In this document: positions 1 through 9,135 of the stretch, in pieces
How the letters are laid out: each line of letters begins with the position of its first letter
How positions within the stretch are numbered: position 1 is the first letter of the stretch
Position numbers and translations under genes: made by a program
Notes under the pieces: generated by a model
Database searches by the model: none
Told to the model about the DNA's origin: nothing
What the model saw: only the letters and a program-made list of their open reading frames with translations
DNA from: a bacterium
Lineage (GTDB): Bacteria > SZUA-79 > Acidulodesulfobacterales > Acidulodesulfobacteraceae
NCBI GenBank assembly: GCA_021825865.1
Contig: JAKAFU010000009.1
Span: forward strand, 1-60,643
Reading direction: 5' to 3'
Length of the DNA: 60,643 nt

Positions 1-437
1 TTCCGATCTGAGGTTATATGTCTTGAAGATTCGCTCAGCGGATGACCTTTGCATGCAATAGAAAAACTTTTATACCAGCCGAAAGGTGCACGTTCTATAC
101 GCACATACGGCAACGCATTCTGAAGCTTATTTTTCAGTCCGTCCAGTATTTTTATGGCATCTGACGGTCTTCCCAAATCATTTGATAAGTGTGCATAAGG
201 ATATATTATAATGGTAGGGGGTTTTAGTTCGTTAAATAGTTTTTCAATTTCAATAAGTGCTAAATTAATAATTTCATCAGGCTCTGAAGCATCCGAGCTT
301 TCTATAGTGGAAAAAACTACCAATGAATCATCAAATATACTATTTTCATGAACACTTTCATTTATTTTCTCAGCCATCGGAGTTTTTCCGGTAAGCCCAT
401 AGCTGAAATTATCGGCGTGAATAAGAAGTAATCTCAT
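1..437 (-). CDS. thrS: Threonyl-tRNA synthetase, 5' part with archaeal-type editing domain (runs off window)
   Basis: Reading the minus strand from the ATG at 435-437 gives 145 codons without a stop up to the window edge. The protein begins MRLLLIHADNFSYG and contains IIIYPYAHLSNDLG, RAPFGWYKSF and CKGHPLSESSR. These are the landmarks of the D-aminoacyl-tRNA-deacylase-like editing domain (tRNA-Thr_ED family) at the N-terminus of archaeal threonyl-tRNA synthetases, which removes serine wrongly attached to tRNA-Thr. Bacterial ThrRS normally carries TGS and a different editing domain here. The catalytic part lies outside the window, so I cannot exclude a free-standing editing protein. Identification of the domain is firm; a full-length synthetase is inference. 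Confidence 0.82.
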   Translation of the reverse strand, partial: MRLLLIHADNFSYGLTGKTPMAEKINESVHENSIFDDSLVVFSTIESSDASEPDEIINLALIEIEKLFNELKPPTIIIYPYAHLSNDLGRPSDAIKILDGLKNKLQNALPYVRIERAPFGWYKSFSIACKGHPLSESSRHITSDR

Positions 438-809
438 ATTTTTGCGTATAATTTTTTATTATTATGTTATGTATTATTATGCTGTTAAATTAGATTGAAA
501 TAGATTGGAACAAATTAAAATAAATATAAAGAATCAAACCAGGAACAATTAATATTTAATATTGCGCTGCCTAACATCACTGCCCTTTCCGGCGCGAAGT
601 TCTATAAAATATAGACTGCCGATATAGCAGGTTTCATAAATATTATACTTATATAAAAAATAATTTGCAAATAAATTAAACTTAAAAAAAAATCCCGCCG
701 TTTTTATTTTAAACAGACGGGAATAAACGAAGCTTTAGAAGCTTTATATTGCTGTTGAAATTATTGATTTATAAATTATAGAGAGTTATACTGTCATTGG
801 CATCATTAA
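438..809. other. Spacer between thrS and flxA, no gene seen
   Basis: This holds the thrS upstream region and the end of the flx-hdr transcript. No open frame is convincing. A G+C-richer island lies at about 565-640, with short self-complementary pieces (for example CTATAAAATATAG), in contrast to the A/T runs around it. It sits upstream of thrS on its strand and could be a leader or small RNA, but I recognise no T-box or other known motif. The flxA terminator is described separately. Confidence 0.4.
684..722 (-). terminator. Rho-independent terminator of the hdr-flx operon
   Basis: On the minus strand TCCCGTC pairs with GGCGGGA (one G-T pair), and after a two-base mismatch a further T/A step extends the stem. 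A run of nine T follows at once. It lies about 90 bases after the flxA stop and is correctly oriented for the leftward operon. Confidence 0.72.
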
Positions 810-1631
810 CTAAAAGTCGTTAGGCATGGCTTCAATCTCTTTAGCCGTGAAAACAGGTCCTTCTTTGCAAACATAAACACTGCCGATATTGCACCTTCCG
901 CATTTTCCGATACCGCATTTCATTCTGTTTTCAAGAGTAGTGATTATATCTTCTTTGTCAAACCCCATTTTTTCTAAAGATTTTAAGACAAATTTTATCA
1001 TAATAGGAGGACCGCAGACAACGGCTACCGCATTATTGCCTTTAACAGGCAATTCTTCAAGTATAGTAGGAACAAAGCCGACCCTGCCTTTCCAATCAGG
1101 TGTTTCTCCTCCAGGGTCTACCGTAATTACAACATCGGTATTTGCAAAAGATTTCCATTCTTCAATCGCCTTTTTATACATTAAATCCATTACGGTTTTT
1201 GCGCCGTATAATACCGTTATTTTTCCGTAATCATTTCTTTCGTCCAGACAATACTCAAGAATTGATTTGACCGGCGCCATTCCGATTCCGCCTCCGATAA
1301 ATATTATGTCTTTGCCTTTCATCTTGCCCGTGTCAAAAAAATTACCGTAAGGACCTCTAAAACCTATACTGTCTCCTACATTCAAACTGTTGATGCCTGA
1401 GGTAGCTCTTCCTGACGTTCTGAAACTGAATTCAAAAAATTCTTTTCTTAAAGAAGACGAAGCGAAACCGAATGTGGATTCCCCTTCTCCTATACAGGAA
1501 AATTCTCCGAACTGACCAGGCAGATAATCAATGCTCGCGCCGTCGACCGTTAGTCTTACGGTTTTTGTATCAGGGGTCTCTTGAATTATTTCTTTAATAA
1601 CCGCCAGCTTAGGCAAATAAATGTTTTCCAT
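810..1631 (-). CDS. flxA: FlxA-like NAD(P)H:flavin oxidoreductase subunit
   Basis: 273 residues. An FAD-binding ferredoxin-reductase barrel (about 8-100, with LPGQFGEFS and a GPYGNFF loop) precedes an NAD(P)-binding domain (IIFIGGGIGMAPV, about 109-121). The C-terminus has a PyrK-like [2Fe-2S] motif, C-x4-C-x2-C then a fourth Cys (CGIGKCGRC...VC). Family members move electrons between NAD(P)H and iron-sulfur partners in the cytoplasm. As the last gene of an operon with hdrCBA and the other flx genes, it is best read as the NADH-binding entry of a FlxABCD-HdrABC complex. The sulfhydrogenase gamma subunit and AsrB are close relatives; gene context decides. Confidence 0.85.
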   Translation of the reverse strand: MENIYLPKLAVIKEIIQETPDTKTVRLTVDGASIDYLPGQFGEFSCIGEGESTFGFASSSLRKEFFEFSFRTSGRATSGINSLNVGDSIGFRGPYGNFFDTGKMKGKDIIFIGGGIGMAPVKSILEYCLDERNDYGKITVLYGAKTVMDLMYKKAIEEWKSFANTDVVITVDPGGETPDWKGRVGFVPTILEELPVKGNNAVAVVCGPPIMIKFVLKSLEKMGFDKEDIITTLENRMKCGIGKCGRCNIGSVYVCKEGPVFTAKEIEAMPNDF

Positions 1632-1835
1632 TTCAAATCCTTATTAATTATATGTCTTAATTGATTTTAATTTAACTTAATTTGCTTTATATTCATTGCG
1701 TTATATTAATTAATATTTATTTTTTATTGCTTTATACTGCTTTATATTGTTTATCAATATTTACTTTATAATTATTGTATTTACTTTATATTTTTAATAA
1801 TATTTAAAACTTCATTGAGGTTAAACCTTATAAGA

Positions 1836-2909
1836 TTAATCTCCTGCGGAACTTTCCATAAGCGACAATTCAGAGGTTATTTCTCTCAAATCTATGTCTT
1901 CAGGACAGTTTCTTGAACATCTGCCGCATCCCACGCATAAATATTTATTAAATTTTTCATTGTATATTTTAAATTTATGCATAAGTCTCTGTCTGTATCT
2001 GTCGCCCTGCGTTACTCTCGGATTATGCCCCGACGTGTGCAGCGTGAATATTCCAAACTGGCAGGAATCCCAATTTCTTATCCTTTTGCCCTTTTCATTA
2101 GTCCCTTCGTCCTGAATATCAAAACAATGGCATGTCGGACAGGTATATGTGCATATACCGCATCCAATACACGATAAAAACTTTTCCTGAAAATAGCTGC
2201 TCGTAAAATTTTTATCAAGAAAACCTTGTGTTTTTTTAATGTCAAACGCAGCTTTCCAGTCTTTATCGGCAGGAAATGCATCTTTTGAAATTTCTTTAAA
2301 CAAACCGGCGTTCTCGGAACTTGAATTTATAAGCTCCAGTCCTTTTTCGGTAATTACTTTTGCAAAATATCCGCTGCCGCCTTTTTTAAGTAAAATATCA
2401 GAACCGTACGAACTTTCCGGAGACAGTTGAGCTTCTGTGCAAAAGCAGTAATTATCAGGCTGAACGCATGCAATAGATATTATATATAAATTTTTAAATT
2501 TTTCATTAAAAAATTCGTCTTTATAGTCCCAGTTAAAAACTTTTTCCATAATAGGTCCTGCACCCGCATCGCATGGTCTCGAACCGAATATTATTCTCTT
2601 TCCGGTTTTTTTGCCGCTGTTTACGCTGCCGCCATCCGCACCGATATTTTCTATGGGGTCTAAGATATTAATATTACTGCCCGAAATGGAGTATTCAAAT
2701 AATGTTTCTGTTTTTGGAAGCAAATATTCTTTAAAAGACAGTTTAGGAAGCAGAATATTTAAATCTGCATCTTTAAAATCGGTTATTTTATCATAAAACG
2801 TATCGCCGTCTTTATCTTTCGGAGCTATTACTTCGTCATCCTGCGCAATTAAATTATTTACAAATTTTTCTATGTTGTCCGAAGAAATTTCATAATATTT
2901 TTCTTCCAT
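1836..2909 (-). CDS. flxB: FlxB-like 4Fe-4S dicluster subunit
   Basis: 357 residues. The C-terminal third has two ferredoxin-like motifs, CIGCGICTYTCPTCHCFD and CVGCGRCSRNCPEDIDL, separated by the stretch RNWDSCQFG...HNPRVT. That arrangement is typical of the beta subunits of sulfhydrogenase and anaerobic sulfite reductase A, and of FlxB. The N-terminal part has further cysteines (GSRPCDAGA, CVQPDNYCFC). It should relay electrons from FlxA. It lies 204 bases upstream of flxA with the same direction, and no hydrogenase large subunit or siroheme sulfite reductase is nearby, which favours Flx over those alternatives. Confidence 0.82.
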   Translation of the reverse strand: MEEKYYEISSDNIEKFVNNLIAQDDEVIAPKDKDGDTFYDKITDFKDADLNILLPKLSFKEYLLPKTETLFEYSISGSNINILDPIENIGADGGSVNSGKKTGKRIIFGSRPCDAGAGPIMEKVFNWDYKDEFFNEKFKNLYIISIACVQPDNYCFCTEAQLSPESSYGSDILLKKGGSGYFAKVITEKGLELINSSSENAGLFKEISKDAFPADKDWKAAFDIKKTQGFLDKNFTSSYFQEKFLSCIGCGICTYTCPTCHCFDIQDEGTNEKGKRIRNWDSCQFGIFTLHTSGHNPRVTQGDRYRQRLMHKFKIYNEKFNKYLCVGCGRCSRNCPEDIDLREITSELSLMESSAGD

Positions 2910-3091
2910 AAGCTGTTTTCTCCATCAAGAATATTAATTTACGGAATATTTCCGTATATACCTTTTGTTTATGTTTGTTTATTTTAACTTAAATATATCT
3001 AATTTAAACTTATTTAATTCAAACTTATTTAATTCAAATGTATATATTTTAATTCTTTAATTGTTATTTATTCCTTATTATTTATTATCTA

Positions 3092-3991
3092 TTACTTTAT
3101 AAATTCATTAAAATCGTTAGCGTCAAATGTACCAAAAACAGGTTTAGCGTTAATATCGACGCCTGATTTGTAGCCGAATTTTTCAAAGACGTCCCTTGCC
3201 ATTTTCTCATTTACTAGCATAAGCGGGATATTAACAGGACATGCTCTTTCGCATTCGCCGCAGCCGATACATCTGCCGGAAAGATGATAAGCTCTGATCA
3301 TATTCCACTGAGCGTTACCTGTTTCTTCAATATTGGTTTCAATCCATTGCGGTGTATTTTTTTCTACTATACACCTTGTGCAGTAGCATAAGGGACAAGC
3401 CTGCCTGCATGCATAACATTTTATGCATTTTTCAAATTCTTTCTGCCAAAACATATTTCTGTCTTCAACACTCATGGCATCAAGTTCTTCTATTTTTGCA
3501 TAAGGCTTAATATCTCCGTTTATTTCAAAAGCCGGTTCGTCCGATTCAACAAGATAATCATAAAGCAGAGGGGTATGTACCTCGCAAACTAAACACTTAT
3601 CGTAAACCGTGGATTGTTTAACGGAATCTTCCCCTTTGTCAGCCAAATTTTGCTTCACCACTCCGCGGCATTCGACTCCGATAATTTTTATATTATCCCT
3701 TGAAAGTTGATATTCCTGAATTAAAGTATTAACCGCTTTTTCATCGCACCCTTTAACAATGAGACCGACTTTCCCAAATTTTTTCACTTCAGGTTTTTTC
3801 AAGAAAACCGCTAAATCCTGAACGCAGTGAGCATTGAAAGATAATTTAGATACATCGTCAGGGTCTGTAATAAAAACTGAACGCATTCTTAAAGGATTAG
3901 ACCCTTTAGTAAAACCTATAATTAGATTTACTTCTTTATTTTCTAAAAGTTCTTTTGCGGTTTTTTGCAGCTTATCATTCATTTTTTCCAT
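3092..3991 (-). CDS. flxC: FlxC-like iron-sulfur subunit
   Basis: 299 residues. The N-terminal half resembles the FrhB-type coenzyme F420/ferredoxin oxidoreductase fold (VGLIVKGCDEKAV; VECRGVV). The second half carries two ferredoxin motifs, CIKCYACRQACPLCYCTRC and CIGCGECERACPVN. In FlxABCD-HdrABC complexes this subunit is thought to carry electrons between the flavin subunit and the MvhD-like FlxD. The start at 3991 is supported by CAGGA about ten bases upstream. The operon position between flxD and flxB fits. Confidence 0.8.
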   Translation of the reverse strand: MEKMNDKLQKTAKELLENKEVNLIIGFTKGSNPLRMRSVFITDPDDVSKLSFNAHCVQDLAVFLKKPEVKKFGKVGLIVKGCDEKAVNTLIQEYQLSRDNIKIIGVECRGVVKQNLADKGEDSVKQSTVYDKCLVCEVHTPLLYDYLVESDEPAFEINGDIKPYAKIEELDAMSVEDRNMFWQKEFEKCIKCYACRQACPLCYCTRCIVEKNTPQWIETNIEETGNAQWNMIRAYHLSGRCIGCGECERACPVNIPLMLVNEKMARDVFEKFGYKSGVDINAKPVFGTFDANDFNEFIK

Positions 3992-4287
3992 AAGATATAT
4001 CCTGTTTGGGCTGATGTTATATATTATTGGTTGTATTATAAAATATATAATTAGACATACATTTATTATACATATTAATTATCATATATATTAATCTCAT
4101 ATAATTAACTATAAGATATTTATTACATTGCTTACTTAGTTATTTTGTCAATTAACTAATTAATAAATATAATTAATAAATAATATATTCAGTTGTTTTT
4201 TTGTTAATCGGCTAATTAATAAATAATAAATTTAATTATCTTGCCTATTAGTCAGTTAATTAATTAACTAATTATTCATTTATTTAA

Positions 4288-4785
4288 TTATTTTTTACTG
4301 AATATATCGCTATTGTCAGGTAATAATTTTATTTTATTTGTAAATTCATTTATAACTGAAACCCATTTATTTCCCTCAGACGCGCTTATCCACGAAAATT
4401 CTACCCTGTTTATATCAACTCCTAAATAGCTCAATAAATCCCTGAATGCAGTATATTTTCTTCTTGAATGGTAATTGCCGCTGGTATAATGGCAATCACC
4501 CGGGTGGCATCCTGAAACTAACACGCCCTTTGCACCTTTTTTAAACGCTTCCACAACAAACAGCGGGTCTATTCTGCCTGTACACGGCAATTTAATTACC
4601 CTGACATTTTCAGCGTATTTCATTCTGCTTGTTCCAGCCAGATCCGCCCCGTTGTAAGTACACCAGTTGCAAACAAAGGCAATTATGCGCGGCTCTTTAT
4701 CTTTATCTTCACCTTTTGCGCTGCCCGCCGAATATTCTTTCTCATCCCGGGCGTTCTGAACGTCTTCGACTATGTTGTTTTCCAT
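4288..4785 (-). CDS. flxD: FlxD, MvhD-like electron-transfer subunit
   Basis: The core starts FVCNWCTYNGADLAGTSRM and continues with LPCTGRIDP and VSGCHPGDCHY, which define the MvhD / methyl-viologen-reducing-hydrogenase delta family. That protein holds a [2Fe-2S] cluster and docks on HdrA. The reading frame can be opened further upstream at a TTG (4800), but that codon lies inside the ribosome binding site GGAG, so the ATG at 4783-4785 is chosen. An acidic N-terminal tail of about 35 residues precedes the conserved domain. It sits directly after hdrA in the operon, which fits its role of linking Flx to Hdr. Confidence 0.87.
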   Translation of the reverse strand: MENNIVEDVQNARDEKEYSAGSAKGEDKDKEPRIIAFVCNWCTYNGADLAGTSRMKYAENVRVIKLPCTGRIDPLFVVEAFKKGAKGVLVSGCHPGDCHYTSGNYHSRRKYTAFRDLLSYLGVDINRVEFSWISASEGNKWVSVINEFTNKIKLLPDNSDIFSKK

Positions 4786-5037
4786 GTAAATCTGCTCCAA
4801 TGTATGTTTAACAATTATTCAAGTGTATCAGTAGTGTATCAATTGTCTATTTATTTATATTTAAATATTAAACAGACTTAATAACAAACACATTTAATAT
4901 TCTATTAAAATCCGCCAATTAAAAATCTGCAATTTACAACAGTAATTAAAAACAGCAAGTTAAATCGGTAGATTAGACTAAATCCCCGATATGCAATTCA
5001 TGTAATTTTCAATGCATATTGCACATTTGCGCACTCT

Positions 5038-7020
5038 TCAAACGGCAAGTGATTTTATCTCCGCAAAAATCTGCTCGTCTAAATAGCCTTTTAAGTCAAT
5101 TGATTTAGAAAAACATGCATTTACGCAAGCGCCGCATCCTGCGCATAACCCTGAATTAACATTTGCAACAACTTTTAAAACATTGCCGTTTCTGTCCTTA
5201 ATTTCTTCTTTGCTTATTGCGCTGTACGCACAGACTCTCCTGCAGTAAAAACATCCCACGCACGTCGTCTTATTAACAGAAGCAATCGTTCCTTCAACTT
5301 CATACTCGCTTTTTGAAAATAGTCCGAGTATTTTAGACGCGGCTGCAGAACCGGAAACAACAGATTCAGGAATATCTCGCGGACCCTGAGCCATTCCGGC
5401 AAGATATATGCCGGCAGTTGAAGACTCGGCAGGACGAAGTTTAGGATGAGATTCAGTATAAAAACCATATTTATCGTATGAGATACCGAGCATTTGCGCC
5501 ATCTTATCGGAACCTTTTTTAGGTATAACGCCGGTTGCAAGCACAACCATATCGGCAGCAATTTCAACCTGATTCCCGGACAGTGTATCTGCGCCTTTAA
5601 CAATCAGCTTGCCATTGTCTTCGTATATCTTAGAAACCCTGCCTCTTAAATATATAGCGCCTTCATTTTCCATCGTACCTCTGACAAATTCTTCATAACC
5701 TTTGCTCGTTGCCCTTATGTCTATATAAAAAACGTAGCTTTGAGAACCATGAACCTTGTGCGCAAATAATTTTGCGTGTTTAGCGGTATACATACAGCAA
5801 ACTTTCGAACAGTAAGGAACGCCTTTTTCAGGGTCTCTTGAACCGACGCATTGAATAAAAACAATCGTCTCTGGAGTTTTACCGTCTGACGGTCTTTTAA
5901 CAACGCCTTCGGTAGGTCCGGAAGCCGACAAAAGCCTTTCAAACTGCAATCCTGAAATCACATCTTTAAATTGGCCGTAGCCGTATTCGCCGTATAAAGA
6001 ATTTTCCATTAAATCATAACCTGTTGCGGCAACAATAGCGCCTACTTTTTCTTCTATTATTTCATCCTGCAAATCAAAATTTATACATTTAGGTCCGCAG
6101 GCATCATAACATTTTTGACATTTGCCGCCTTTTTTGTAATGCAGGCAAACACTTCTGTCTATAACCGGAATTAACGGAACCGCTTGCGGAAATGGAACAT
6201 AAATAGCAGTCCTCTCGGATAAATTAACATTAAATTCACTTTTTACATTTTTATGCATAGGACAGATATTCCAGCAATCTCCGCAGCCTGTGCAATCTTT
6301 TTCGACTATGCTTCTCGCCTTCTTTTTTATTTTTACGTTAAAATTTCCTATATAGCCGGAAACTTCTTCTAATTCAGAATATGTGTAAAGTTTTATATTA
6401 GGATGCTGATATACTTCTACCATTTTAGGAGTCATTATGCAGCTGGAACAGTCGAGAGTGGGAAATGTCTCATCAAGCTGTATCATTTTTCCGCCGATAG
6501 AAGGCTCTTTTTCGACAAGAATAACCTCAACACCGCCGTTTGCAATGTCAAGTGCAGCCTGTATTCCTGAAATCCCGCCTCCTATAACGAGGGCTTTCTT
6601 CGTCAGGGGCACCCTGACATCCTCGATAGGTTTGTTCTTCTTTACTTTTTCAACCATCATTTTCAGCAGGTCTATTGCTTTTTCCGTCGCCTTTTCTTTA
6701 TCTTCGTGCACCCATGAAACCTGTTCTCTGATATTTGCTATTTCAATAAAATAAGGATTAAGACCTTCTTTTACGGCGGCTTTCCTGAATGTATTTTCAT
6801 GCATATGCGGAGAGCAGGCGGCAAGAACGACACCCGTGAGATTTTTATCTTTAATCATTTTTCTCAAGGTATTCTGCCCAGGGTCGGAACACATATACTT
6901 GTAATCAACCGCTTCAACAACTCCCGGGATTTTAGCAGCCTCTTCGGCTACTCTTTTAACGTCTACGGTTCCTGCAATATTGGAACCGCACCAGCAAACA
7001 AATACTCCTATTCGTGCCAT
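5038..7020 (-). CDS. hdrA: Heterodisulfide reductase subunit A (FAD, iron-sulfur)
   Basis: 660 residues, normal HdrA length. The N-terminal domain has FVCWCGSNI (from residue 7). The FAD site VIGGGISGIQAALDIA is at about 145-160. Next come LDCSSCIMTPKM (about 189-200), CTGCGDCWNICP (243-254) and two C-terminal ferredoxin motifs (CVGCFYCRRVC and CAGCGACVNAC). HdrA is the flavin-bearing hub of Hdr complexes and the presumed site of flavin-based electron bifurcation. No selenocysteine-type fusion is seen. With FlxABCD it should take electrons from NADH and pass them to HdrBC and ferredoxin. Confidence 0.95.
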   Translation of the reverse strand: MARIGVFVCWCGSNIAGTVDVKRVAEEAAKIPGVVEAVDYKYMCSDPGQNTLRKMIKDKNLTGVVLAACSPHMHENTFRKAAVKEGLNPYFIEIANIREQVSWVHEDKEKATEKAIDLLKMMVEKVKKNKPIEDVRVPLTKKALVIGGGISGIQAALDIANGGVEVILVEKEPSIGGKMIQLDETFPTLDCSSCIMTPKMVEVYQHPNIKLYTYSELEEVSGYIGNFNVKIKKKARSIVEKDCTGCGDCWNICPMHKNVKSEFNVNLSERTAIYVPFPQAVPLIPVIDRSVCLHYKKGGKCQKCYDACGPKCINFDLQDEIIEEKVGAIVAATGYDLMENSLYGEYGYGQFKDVISGLQFERLLSASGPTEGVVKRPSDGKTPETIVFIQCVGSRDPEKGVPYCSKVCCMYTAKHAKLFAHKVHGSQSYVFYIDIRATSKGYEEFVRGTMENEGAIYLRGRVSKIYEDNGKLIVKGADTLSGNQVEIAADMVVLATGVIPKKGSDKMAQMLGISYDKYGFYTESHPKLRPAESSTAGIYLAGMAQGPRDIPESVVSGSAAASKILGLFSKSEYEVEGTIASVNKTTCVGCFYCRRVCAYSAISKEEIKDRNGNVLKVVANVNSGLCAGCGACVNACFSKSIDLKGYLDEQIFAEIKSLAV

Positions 7021-7119
7021 AATATATTTACCTCGGTATAAATAACAAACAAATTTAATTTCATAATGCGCAATATATTTAATTTAATTTATGCAATATA
7101 AACGCAGCCTGATATTACA

Positions 7120-7153
7120 TGCATGATATTATGACGTGCACACGTATCATGCA
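7120..7153. other. Stem-loop in the hdrB-hdrA spacer
   Basis: TGCATGAT at 7120-7127 pairs with ATCATGCA at 7146-7153, and the inner ACGTG and CACGT also pair around CA. It lies between two co-directional genes with no following T-run in the operon direction, so an RNA processing or stability element is more likely than a terminator. Confidence 0.45.
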
Positions 7154-7276
7154 ATATAATATAATTTAATTTATTTAATACGCTGTTATCTAATGCGCTA
7201 TTTTAAGTTAACGCACCGTAATATATACAGGACATAATAATAAATATCCGGTATAGCGTATAATTAATAATAAAAG

Positions 7277-8143
7277 TTACGATATTTTTTTCAATACTTT
7301 ATCGGCAGTTACCATATGTCCGCCAATAGCCAGTTCCTCCGGAGAAAAACCGAAAGCAAGCCCCAAGAGTTCAGTAATAAACAGAACGGGCAGCCCTATC
7401 CTTTCCGCATATTTTCTTTCTATCTCCCTCTGTCTGACATCAAGATTAGAATGGCATAACGGACAGGCAACGACTACGAGGTCGGCGCCGTGTTCTTTAA
7501 TATCATATAAAATCTTTCCCGTTAAAGCCATAACAACGTCAGGTTTTGACAGCGAATTAATAGCTCCGCAACACTCTGTTTTGTAAGAATAATCCACCGG
7601 AACAGCTCCGGTTAAAGCAACTAATTCATCCATTGATACGGGTCTGTCAGGGTCGTCAAACTTCATGACCTTAGGCGGTCTTACTAAAAGACATCCGTAA
7701 TATGATGCAACTTTTAAACCTGACAGAGGTTTTTTAACCAACGATTTTATTTTTTCTTTACCTGCCACGTTAATTAAGAACTCAAGCATATTCGATATAT
7801 TAAGGGAATTACTGTAAGGCATTTCTAATGAATCCGTTATCTTCTTCTTTAGGATATCGTCGGAACCCATTTCATATTTTGCCGTTTTTAATCTGCTTGA
7901 ACAAGCGGCGCAAGGTGCCAGCACTTCTTCAAAACCGTTGTTTTCGGCAATTGCAAGATTCCTTGCAGGAAGAGCTACTGACAAATTATGATTCAGACTA
8001 TGAGCAGCGGAAGCTCCGCAGCAATTCCAATCGGGAATTTCCTGAATTTCAATATTTAATGCTTCCAATATTTTTAAAAGAGATACTTCATATTCAAACG
8101 ATGTCCCCTTAAGGCTGCATCCGGGATAATATGCCAGTTTCAT
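7277..8143 (-). CDS. hdrB: Heterodisulfide reductase subunit B
   Basis: 288 residues with two complete cysteine-rich CCG domains. The first has YYPGC, NCCGAS and CAAC; the second has YYGC, ECCGA and CPLC. Each CCG domain can bind a non-cubane [4Fe-4S] cluster that splits a disulfide substrate, as established for methanogen HdrB. The neighbours hdrC (upstream) and hdrA (downstream) complete the HdrABC unit. In bacteria the physiological disulfide is unknown for most Hdr complexes; DsrC is a candidate partner in sulfate reducers but is not encoded in this window. Confidence 0.93.
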   Translation of the reverse strand: MKLAYYPGCSLKGTSFEYEVSLLKILEALNIEIQEIPDWNCCGASAAHSLNHNLSVALPARNLAIAENNGFEEVLAPCAACSSRLKTAKYEMGSDDILKKKITDSLEMPYSNSLNISNMLEFLINVAGKEKIKSLVKKPLSGLKVASYYGCLLVRPPKVMKFDDPDRPVSMDELVALTGAVPVDYSYKTECCGAINSLSKPDVVMALTGKILYDIKEHGADLVVVACPLCHSNLDVRQREIERKYAERIGLPVLFITELLGLAFGFSPEELAIGGHMVTADKVLKKIS

Positions 8144-8409
8144 ATATTGTATTTTACAGTTAAGCTTTTAACTAAACCGTCCTCCGTTTATTTTATAAAA
8201 ATGAATAACAACCGATTATTAATTGTATAATTTATTACTTTTTAACTATTCTTATCTATAATTAATTATTACCTGCCGCTTATGACTTATTATTAAATTA
8301 TTGCTGATTACTGCTTACCGGCCATTGCTAATTACTTATTAGCAATTAATTATTAACCGTTAATTATTAATTGCTAAGCGTTAAATTGTATAAGCCGCAT
8401 ATTATTTAA

Positions 8410-8958
8410 TTATTCAAAATCTTTAAATATTTTGGCAATCTGATTTATATCGGAAACTTTATCGCTATGCATCTTTAATTTTCCTTTTTCAATCATCTTT
8501 GGCGCAAGGAACATATCTCTAAAAAGATGTTTAGTCTTCAGCTTATATTTCCCGACTAATTCAAGCTCAAAAATTCTGCCGTTAGATTTAACATTGTCCA
8601 GAAAAACCTCATGAAAAGTTTGAACTTCTTTTTCAGTTTTTGATTCTATACCTCTGTTAACGGCAATCTCGCGCAGCACATCCATTATGCCCGCCACTTC
8701 AAAACCTTTAGGACATCTTGTGGAACATGTATTGCAAGAAACACACAGCCATATAGTTTTAGAATTTAGAACCCTGTCTGCCATGCCTAGTTCCGTCATT
8801 TTAATAATCTGATTCGGCGTAAAGTCCATTTCAAAATTTACAGGGCATCCCGCAGAGCATTTTCCGCATTGATAACATTTTGCAAGCTTATCATGCAGTT
8901 TAGATTCTACTTCTCTTGCAAAATTTCTTCTTTCCTGTTCATTTATAACTGTTTTCAT
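8410..8958 (-). CDS. hdrC: Heterodisulfide reductase subunit C
   Basis: 182 residues with two ferredoxin motifs, CYQCGKCSAGCPV (about 33-45) and CVSCNTCSTRCPKG, followed by the FEVAGIMDVLREIA helix typical of HdrC. It carries electrons from HdrA to HdrB. It is the first gene of the seven-gene leftward hdrCBA-flxDCBA operon. A striking 38-base inverted repeat lies 36 bases before its start codon, suggesting that the operon is controlled there. Confidence 0.93.
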   Translation of the reverse strand: MKTVINEQERRNFAREVESKLHDKLAKCYQCGKCSAGCPVNFEMDFTPNQIIKMTELGMADRVLNSKTIWLCVSCNTCSTRCPKGFEVAGIMDVLREIAVNRGIESKTEKEVQTFHEVFLDNVKSNGRIFELELVGKYKLKTKHLFRDMFLAPKMIEKGKLKMHSDKVSDINQIAKIFKDFE

Positions 8959-8994
8959 AATATAATTTCCATTTTTTTTATTCTATTATTTTTT

Positions 8995-9032
8995 TACTTT
9001 TATTGTACAATCTTTATTGTACAATAAAAGTA
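8995..9032. promoter_or_regulatory. 17-bp perfect inverted repeat upstream of hdrC, probable operator
   Basis: The arms at 8995-9011 and 9016-9032 are perfectly complementary around CTTT. Each arm itself contains the palindrome ATTGTACAAT (9002-9011 and 9016-9025). Flanking bases give no T-run for termination of addB on the minus strand. On the minus strand TTGTAC could serve as a -35 box, with TAGAAT about 19 bases later as -10. I read it as a binding site for a dimeric regulator of the hdr-flx operon. The regulator is not identified. Confidence 0.6.
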
Positions 9033-9135
9033 TTACGTCTTATTTATTAACAAAATTAATACTAAAATTAATACACTGTTTTAAAAAATGAAGTCTTTTT
9101 ATTTTATTAGATTTAAAAACAATAGTCAAGTAATT

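Noticed and set aside
565-640. T-box or other known riboswitch before thrS
   Set aside because: No T-box consensus or specifier hairpin could be recognised.
810-2909. AsrAB-type anaerobic sulfite reductase or sulfhydrogenase subunits
   Set aside because: The domain types are shared, but there is no AsrC or hydrogenase gene, and the genes are linked with MvhD-like flxD and hdrABC.
8995-9032. Terminator of addB
   Set aside because: The hairpin is followed by A-rich, not T-rich, sequence in the direction of addB transcription.
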